Assembly: GCA_964035545.1 (NCBI GenBank)
Contig: OZ037769.1
Span: 10,733,133 to 10,797,132, forward strand
Direction: 5' to 3'
DNA length: 64,000 bases
From: Bugula neritina
Lineage: Eukaryota; Bryozoa; Gymnolaemata; Cheilostomatida; Bugulidae
Positions 56,773-64,000 of the stretch are shown piece by piece. Each line of letters starts with the position of its first letter. The stretch's first letter is position 1. The notes below the pieces were generated by a model that was given only the letters and a program-made list of their open reading frames with translations, ran no database searches and had not been told where the DNA came from. The position numbers and the translations under genes were made by a program.

Positions 56773-59700
56773 ATGTCTGAAAACTATGCTGATCCTGGGT
56801 CAGTGTTGACTACTCTGAAAATTCTCATCATTGGAGAAAGTGGAGTTGGAAAATCTTGGTAAGTTTACTCTAATAGTCACAAAGTCTAGCAAAATGTCAT
56901 TATATTCATCAGCTAATAGTTCGTTTCTAAAATTCATGGGTGAATAAAATGTCAGGTTGAAGAATTATTATAGTCAACCTGGTTTTTACTTATTTAAAGT
57001 CAACTATCGAATGAATAGTCAATATATTTCTAATCAAAGTAGTCATTTAGACAAAGTAATTTTGGTGGGATCTGCAACGCATAGAAACGAATATATAAAT
57101 GGGACATTTCAAAAAGTATATTTGTTGATTGAAATATCTTTTGTTATAATCCATGCTGGTATACAACTATCATCATTCACTGCTTTTATTCCTTTGCATT
57201 ATGCTGCGAATGGATAAATTTGTAATTGCAGTTTGCATGAACTTATGGTATGCAACTGTTTGCAAACATCAGTGAAAAATCCATTCTAATGCAGTGATTA
57301 TGTAATGATGATGTAATAGCCAACTAACTAAGACTCCCTCATTATAGTTCAATGTTAATAGCTTTCATGTAACTAATATTCATGTAAAACTGTAATCATA
57401 AACTTAATTTGCTATTCAATAGTGAACTTTGATAAATTCTTGATCAATTTTTTTGATAAGACCGGAAATTCAGTTGTAGTACAATAGAATGCGATTATTG
57501 TAAAATAGTACTTGATTTTAGTCAAATTTAGTTACATTGAAATTAGTTTTCCTGCTGTTGACTCAACAGCATCTGCTAGCTTAGTCAATATCATCAGACT
57601 AACTTGAATATTGCACTGCACTTTACGAGATGAGTAAGTGCTGGAAGTGTCCATATGCCATTACAAACTACACTCTATAAATCACATTTACAATTATTTG
57701 TGAAATTAAGGCACATATGTTAGCTAATTTTGTCTTTTTAGCAGCTTTGAAATGCCTAATTAGTTATTTCAAGTCAGACTCAGTTTTTTAATAATCGTCA
57801 ATTTGTTAACCATTTTAACCGTGTGACACCTGTGGTGGTGCAAGAATGTTATCAGTTTTTTCTTCAATTTTTTTATGCTAAAATTGCAACAAGTTAACAC
57901 ATGATGTTGACAAGTTCTGAGCTGCGGTTTAGTAATGATTTCACTGAGAAGTGTCACCTCAGCTGGTGAAATGTGCTCCATTGAAACTTTTGAGTTTCAG
58001 AATTACCTGAATTTATAATGTTGTCTATATTTGCGTATAGTGATCACATTACAGGGGAAAATAACATATATTTTTACATTTAAACTTTAACAACAAATAC
58101 CGAAAAGATAGTGACCATATAGCAAGTAAAATATCTAACTTATGGTGTTTTTGTTGTTCATTTTCTAGTTTGCTGCTACGGTTTACAGATGACCGGTTTG
58201 ATCCTGAACAGACACCCACTATTGGTATGCTTTACCTTGTGTGACTTTTGTACTGATATATTCAATATGGTATCCTCAATTGTGAATTTTGTTAGAGTTA
58301 GTAAATGTAATCTCTAGCTGTCCTCACTGTCCTTATTATTGCCTCTACCAACTTGCAACTTCATTACTAAAAGTCAAAGTATCTTAAACCTATTCATATT
58401 GAACTAATCAACATGCATGCAGAGTTCGATTCACTTGTTCAATAAGGAATTTACTAGGTTTATGCACTTACAAAGTACTAACTTTTAGTGGTTAAACTAT
58501 AAACAGTCCTGCCACTGCTCTGTAATGCATGTGGAATAAGGAAGTTTCAATCAGAAATAGATGTATATATTTAACATTGTTAAGTACTAAAATGTAGTAA
58601 ATATGTTAAACTTTAAATAAAGTTATTCTTTGCCATTAAATTAAAATTATATACAGGTATGTTGCACTTGGTCGTAGATGTTAAAGTTATATGTCATTCT
58701 AGTGTCAAACATGCTCATCTCATTCTGCTACTAATCTGCTATGATCTTAAAATAGAATGATGGTATTGCCTCTTTGAAATATCATATTCCTAATATTTTT
58801 AGTTGAGAGGTAAATGCTTTTGTTTGTTAAAATATGTGTTTGAAATCTAACAGTTTTTCTTTGGCCCGAGAGCTAATTTCTGAGTTAACTTCCCTGTCAG
58901 CTGCCACAAGTTCTCTACTTTTTATAGTTTTTGAAAAACAAGTTTAAAATTGAAGTCTGAATTGTTGCAGGTGTAGATTTCAAAGTGAAAACACTTACAA
59001 TTGATTCAAATACAGTCAAGCTGGCAATATGGGTGAGTTTTTAAAGGAATTTTCCATTTTATTCTGTATTGTACATAATTTTTAACACTTTTAGTTTTAC
59101 TAATTGAAATGCAAAATTTAAATATTACAGCTAGTCTAAAGTAATTAGTTTGCCATATATGTACTACTTCTATTTCTATATTATGCTGCAACTACTTTTT
59201 GTATTGATACCACACCTGGTGTAATGTTATTACTAGTATATCTGGGCTACCATTGCAGGACACGGCTGGCCAAGAGAGGTTTCGCACTTTGACCCCAGGT
59301 TACTATAGAGGAGCCCAGGGAGTAATATTTGTGTATGATGTATGTAACAAAGATACGTTTCACAGACTGGAAGGGTGGCTGAATGAACTGGATACTTATG
59401 CCACTAAGCTGGATATTGTGAAGATGCTAGTCGGCAATAAAATAGACCAGGTTAGCTGAGATCTCGTTCTCTCTAATACCATGATGTCATATCTGTAACT
59501 TCATATCTACTAGAGTTGCTTCCACATGCTCTTGTCGCGATTATTAACTAATATACTCATCTGCTGCTTACAGTATGTAGTCTCAACATAGCCTTATGAA
59601 TTGTCTTCCCATTTAGGTTACTAGAGTTTGTAAAATTTATTATATTGGCAAAATCTGGCTTATTATACAATAGTTTTTGCCAGTAAACAGAAGTATGACA

Positions 59701-60815
59701 TTGGCCAAAAGTTGAACTAGAACGAAAATTTAAGTGCGTTGTAAATGAAATAATATATTATACTCTAGAGTCTAGCCCAGTAGATTACGTGTGGTAGTAT
59801 AGACTAGTAAGATTTTATTACAAATATCAATTCAATACTAGTTTTAGTCAAAATAAGAGTTTCAGTATAACTTGGCGCTGACTGTGACAACAGATTTGTA
59901 ATTTGTACATTTTCAGAGTAATCACGCAGTTACTAAAGAGGATGGATTAAGATTTGCTAGAAAACACAGAATGTTGTTTATAGAGGCAAGTGCTAAGACA
60001 AAGGAAGGCGTTCAGACAGCTTTTGAGGAACTTGTTGAGAAAGTAAGGAGTTATCCTCACTTTATAATAACTATGTTGCAAGCTGCTACAATCTATACAC
60101 CAGTATGGTTGTTTTAAATTAATGTAATGTTTGAGTTTGAAACAAATAAGAAATTAACCCCTTAGCTTAATTTGCTATAAATTATAAAATCTATGTGGTC
60201 AGGTGGGGCAGTGGCCTCACATTTCATTGTTTGTCATGTAAGGTCTCTCATAGAAGTAAACAAATTACAAATCTGAAACTCATTTTTTTATCATGAAACA
60301 AAATGAAAAGAACATAGAAATTTGAAAAGGTTGAAAATCAGAAGTTAACAATTCTTGTCAGTTAGTGAAAAATCTACATCTCACTCCATCAGCTGATTTA
60401 TAACGTCTTAATTTGCTAAAATATTTATGTTTCTGAAAATAGTACTTGTACTATCATTAATCATCATTATTAAGTTAGTCATCTCTAAATTAAATGTAGT
60501 TAACCGCTAAGTCATCAAATATTTGCTATGTACTGGTATATTTACTATATACTGGTATATTTACTATGTACTGGTATATTTACTATGTACTGGTATATTT
60601 ACTATGTACTGGTATATTTACTATGTACTGGTATATTTACTATGTACTGGTATATTTACTATGTACTGGTATATTTGGTGATGAGTGTACGTATATAGTG
60701 AATGGTAACCTACTTACAGATACTACAAACACCAGGACTCTGGGAATCCAACTCAAGGGGAGGAGTCAGTCTATCAGAAGCTAAAGAGCATGGTGCAGGT
60801 GCTTGCTATTGCTAG
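56773..60815 (+). CDS. RAB18: Small GTPase Rab18
   Basis: GTP-dependent switch of ER, lipid-droplet and vesicle traffic. Six exons: 56773-56858, 58169-58224, 58971-59032, 59259-59450, 59917-60042, 60720-60815; 618 nt, 205 residues (human RAB18 has 206), all phases agree. G motifs: P-loop GESGVGKS at 21-28, the switch I threonine in QTPTIG, DTAGQ at 69-73, NKID at 128-131, EASAK at 155-159. Rab18 hallmarks include [14 protein letters not shown] and the C-terminal QTPGLWES. The last residues are GACYC and then TAG, so the lipid-anchor signal is Cys-x-Cys, while vertebrate Rab18 ends in a CaaX-like CSVL. All catalytic residues are present, so it should be active. Confidence 0.96.
60530..60680 (+). 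repeat. 19-bp minisatellite in the last Rab18 intron
   Basis: About eight nearly identical units of actatgtactggtatattt ending about 40 bp before the exon 6 acceptor. Confidence 0.93.
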
Positions 60816-62758
60816 TGTCACTAACACTGAGTCTACTATATCCATTACTCTATTTTTGAAATGCTAATTTTTATTAACACACTATTTTCCAGAATTATGG
60901 TGTTTTGTTAGAGCCTAGACTGGTTTGTTTTTCTCCCTGCGTTCAGTCAAGTTACTATATTGTGAATTTTTTGACAATATGCATGACTATTATCTCAAGG
61001 TATTGTAAATATTTGGGGCTCATTAACCTATAAAAAACTGTTTCAGTACAAGTCTAGCATGCAGTATTGGATAATAAATATTTTAGGATTGGCAAATAAG
61101 CTTCGTTTTAATATAAGATGATTGAGGTGGATATTTAGTAGGTGATTTCAGCTTTTATTTAGTATCGGCAAGCACTTCGTAATTGCTAGCCCATTTAAAG
61201 TAGTAACTTAGTTACCTGGCTATTAGCTGCTTTCCTGAATTTATGTAATATTAGCAGTTATGATTTTAAATTGGTGCAAGATTGGTAATGTAACAAGGTA
61301 ATGGTTAGTTACTAGGATAATGTTATAAAGAAGTTTTCAGAGAGGATAGCAAGATAGCTCTCTAATATTAAATAAGGGCTGCAATAGAGATGTTTATACA
61401 TACTCCTTTATACATATTCTCCGTAATTTTGTTTTGTTTTTGTTTTTGGCAAATTCTTTATTTTTGTGCATCAGCTCATTGATTTATTATTGCTTTTTAT
61501 ATAGTAAAGTCCTAAATTGTATTAATTTTATTGATTAAGTAATAATAAATATTTCAAATAAAAACAATTATTACTCTTTCCTTTCATGTAACAAAATGTA
61601 GACTGAACCATAAGTGAATACATAGATACAGGTTTATAGGTCGAGTACAGCTCTTGGAGTTCAGAGGTAACATTCACCTAATGAATTTGCGCAGCTGAAA
61701 GTTTCATAGAAGAACCAAGAAAGTTCATGCAGCAATATGAACGCCAACATTGTTTTCAATGGCGATATCCAAATTTAGATTACAAGGTTAGATAACAATA
61801 TCTGTAAATAAAGTGGACCTAAACCTAGAAATCATCTGGTCTGCTACCTTGATTTGTTTTTACTGAATTGCACTTGATAATTGTAATACTAAAATAAGAT
61901 CACCTACATTTTATGAACTTTTATAGTTTTATAGAGTATTGCACACATTGTGGTTATAGTTTATGAATGCACATGGTACAAAGATGTTCGTTTCAGTTAT
62001 AACTTTAAAAAGCAAGTGTTATGATGTTACCAGTAATTTTAAATTTGCACCAACTTGAACAACCATAGTAAGCACAATTATCAAGTTATAAAACATTCAA
62101 GAATGCTAATAAACTATTTTTAAAACCCATAAAGGGAGTGCCTTCAATGTCCGCTGTATTGTACTAAAAGGTATACATACAGCTAGCCACTAAAGGGTTT
62201 ATGTTTAGAATAATAGGTGGATACACTGTGAGGCAGACTGAAATAATCTGATCCAGTCTTTTTCTCTTGAGTAAGTGTTGGATAGTAACACTTAGGCTGT
62301 TACCAAAATCATTTTTAAAATGGCATGCTCTTGCCAAAATGGAATAGCAAGCCTCATCACCAGCAAAGAATTGTATGCTTGGGTACAATAATTTCAACAC
62401 TGCCAGATTCAATGTCCTAAAATTTAAGTTTATTGTTTAAAAATTTTCATAAAAATGTTTCCAAAATACAATCTTAGACTAAAAAGGTGACAACCAATTT
62501 CTTTGCCTTTCCGCAAATGAAATATATGAGGCATCATAAAACTAAAACACTCTCCACAAAATATGAAGTAAAACAAACACCTTTCCATCGCCATCAAATA
62601 AGTAAAAGAGCAAGAGGAACGAATGGTTAGCTTGGGTGATGACAGGCAAAACAAGTGGGCTGACAGAAGTAAATGTAGACAGCGTAGATTAGAGGCTGAA
62701 CAGATATAGAGATGGTAGCAAAACTATTTCACAGGAAGGAATCAATTGGGTTAAAAAT
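60816..62758. other. Intergenic, convergent 3' regions
   Basis: No gene seen. It should hold the Rab18 3' UTR (AATAAA-type signals at about 61540-61560) and the succinyl-CoA ligase 3' UTR (TTTATT at 62429-62434 on the plus strand). Confidence 0.55.
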
Positions 62759-63738
62759 TTAACTAGCTTGAGCTTTTTTAGAACATTCCACTGCTTTTCT
62801 GGCTGCTTCTTCAAATCCATTCACTGAAATGATAGGAAGTTGACTTTCGGCGAGAATCTTCTTAGCTGCTTCAACATTCTGGCCTGACAACATAGAAGGA
62901 CATATCAATGGTTAATTATATTCAATCACAGTTGTCCTGAGAAGCTGACTACCTTCACAACTCATTAGACTACCTACACAACTCATTAGACTACCTACAC
63001 AACTCATTAGACTACCTACACAACTCATTAGACTACCTACACAACTCATCAGACTACCTACACAACCCATTAGACTACCTACACAACTCATTAGACTACC
63101 TACACAACTCATTAGACTACCTACACAACTCATTAGACTACCTACACAACTCATCAGACTACCTACATAACTCATTAGACTACCTACACAACTCATCAGA
63201 CTACCTACACAACTCATTAGACTACCTACACAACTCATCAGATCACCTACACAACTAATTAGACTACCTACACAACTCATTAGACTACCTACACAACTCA
63301 TCAGACTACCTACACAACTCATCAGACTACCTACACAACTCATCAGACTACCTACACAACTCATCAGACTACCTACAGAACTCATTAGACTACCTACACA
63401 ACCCATCAGACTACCTACACAACTCATCAGACTACCTACACAACTCATCAGACTACCTAGACAACTCATTAGACTACCTACACAACGCATTAGACTACCT
63501 ACACAACTCATTAGACTACCTACACAACTCATCAGATCACCTACATCAATTGTTGACTACATAAGCATCATAATAACAGAGTAAAGGAAGGCTACACCTA
63601 GCTTCTCCTCAACTTACCTTCAAGTCTTACTATGAGAGGCAGGTTTAATCCCAAGGCCTTAGCAGCATTGACTATACCCGTAGCTACAGTAGCACAGTTT
63701 ACTATACCTCCAAATATATTCACCAAAACAGAGTTGAC
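62759..63738 (-). CDS. SUCLG2: Succinyl-CoA ligase [GDP-forming] beta subunit, last two exons
   Basis: Mitochondrial citric-acid-cycle enzyme that couples succinyl-CoA hydrolysis to nucleoside diphosphate phosphorylation. Exons on the minus strand: 63738..63618 (phase 0 to 1) and 62883..62759 (to stop TAA at 62761..62759); 81 residues. The first reads [15 protein letters not shown] then [21 protein letters not shown]; the second reads [19 protein letters not shown] and ends [18 protein letters not shown]. The [10 protein letters not shown] segment matches the GTP-type subunit, while the ATP-type has NIFGGIMRCD. These are the last strands of the CoA-ligase domain that contact the alpha subunit. 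The rest of the gene lies beyond the window edge. Confidence 0.93.
62948..63542 (-). repeat. 21-bp minisatellite in the last SUCLG2 intron
   Basis: About 28 units of gtaggtagtctaatgagttgt (minus strand; gtctgatgag variants alternate). Because 21 is a multiple of three, it yields a long frame of MSCVGSL repeats, which is an artefact: the intron has good borders at both ends and the flanking exons join in frame. Confidence 0.95.
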
Positions 63739-64000
63739 CTGAAAATAAATAATACAAGAAAGTATAAACCAAATTTAGTTAAGTGTGGTAAGTGACTGTA
63801 GCAATCATACTAAGAATTACTTGGATAAAACTGAGGGTATGTTGGTAGCAACTGGGAAACGCATAGTAAGTGGACATATATCTAGAACTTGCTTAGAAAG
63901 CAAACATAATGATATACTATTTAGTCTATACCATTAGTAATTAAAGATTATTAGTTTGCATATGTAGCGAACATTTTTATTGACTACTTATATCATCAGA

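Noticed and set aside
56957-57217. 86-codon frame in Rab18 intron 1
   Set aside because: Lies wholly in the intron; exons 1 and 2 join perfectly without it and it resembles no known domain.
62912-63532. 206-codon minus-strand frame of MSCVGSL repeats
   Set aside because: It is a 21-bp minisatellite inside an intron with good splice borders; the exons on both sides join in frame without it.
62948-63542. Regular repeats resembling a CRISPR array
   Set aside because: There are no spacers; repeats are directly adjacent, and the window is animal nuclear DNA.

Overview
The window is nuclear DNA of an invertebrate animal. The genes are split by many introns with GT/AG borders. The proteins are animal types (VWA, Ig and thrombospondin-1 extracellular modules, Rab18, a lysophospholipid acyltransferase, mitochondrial succinyl-CoA ligase). 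The DNA is AT-rich and full of short tandem repeats, tRNA-derived SINEs and small inverted-repeat transposons. I cannot name the phylum from the sequence. All exon models were assembled by eye from splice sites, reading phase and family resemblance, with no transcript evidence.

Layout. 1-5,200 holds a candidate two-exon, 32-residue membrane microprotein (+, 626-1038) and the 3' end of an unrecognised minus-strand gene (2221-3168, perhaps also 4497-4550). 5,200-10,750 shows only repeats. 10,757-43,050 is one large plus-strand gene: TATA box, signal-peptide exon, then at least 35 exons that join in one open frame of 2,297 codons. They encode VWA, 13 Ig domains, VWA, two TSP1 repeats, VWA, two TSP1 repeats and a C-terminal VWA-like domain. 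A U4 spliceosomal RNA gene lies on the same strand in the intron between Ig5 and Ig6. 44,860-51,517 (minus) is a seven-exon LPCAT/AGPAT-type acyltransferase of 367 residues. 56,773-60,815 (plus) is a complete six-exon Rab18 of 205 residues. 62,759-63,738 (minus) is the last two exons of the GTP-type succinyl-CoA ligase beta subunit, which continues past the right edge.

The large secreted VWA/Ig/TSP1 protein is probably an extracellular-matrix or surface-coat adhesive molecule. Nothing suggests that the neighbouring genes form a functional cluster with it. LPCAT and Rab18 both act on ER or lipid-droplet membranes, but their adjacency is probably chance. The most unusual points are the mixed VWA/Ig/TSP1 architecture, the nested U4 gene with compensatory stem changes, and repeated cases where intronic minisatellites start exactly at, or include, a splice site.
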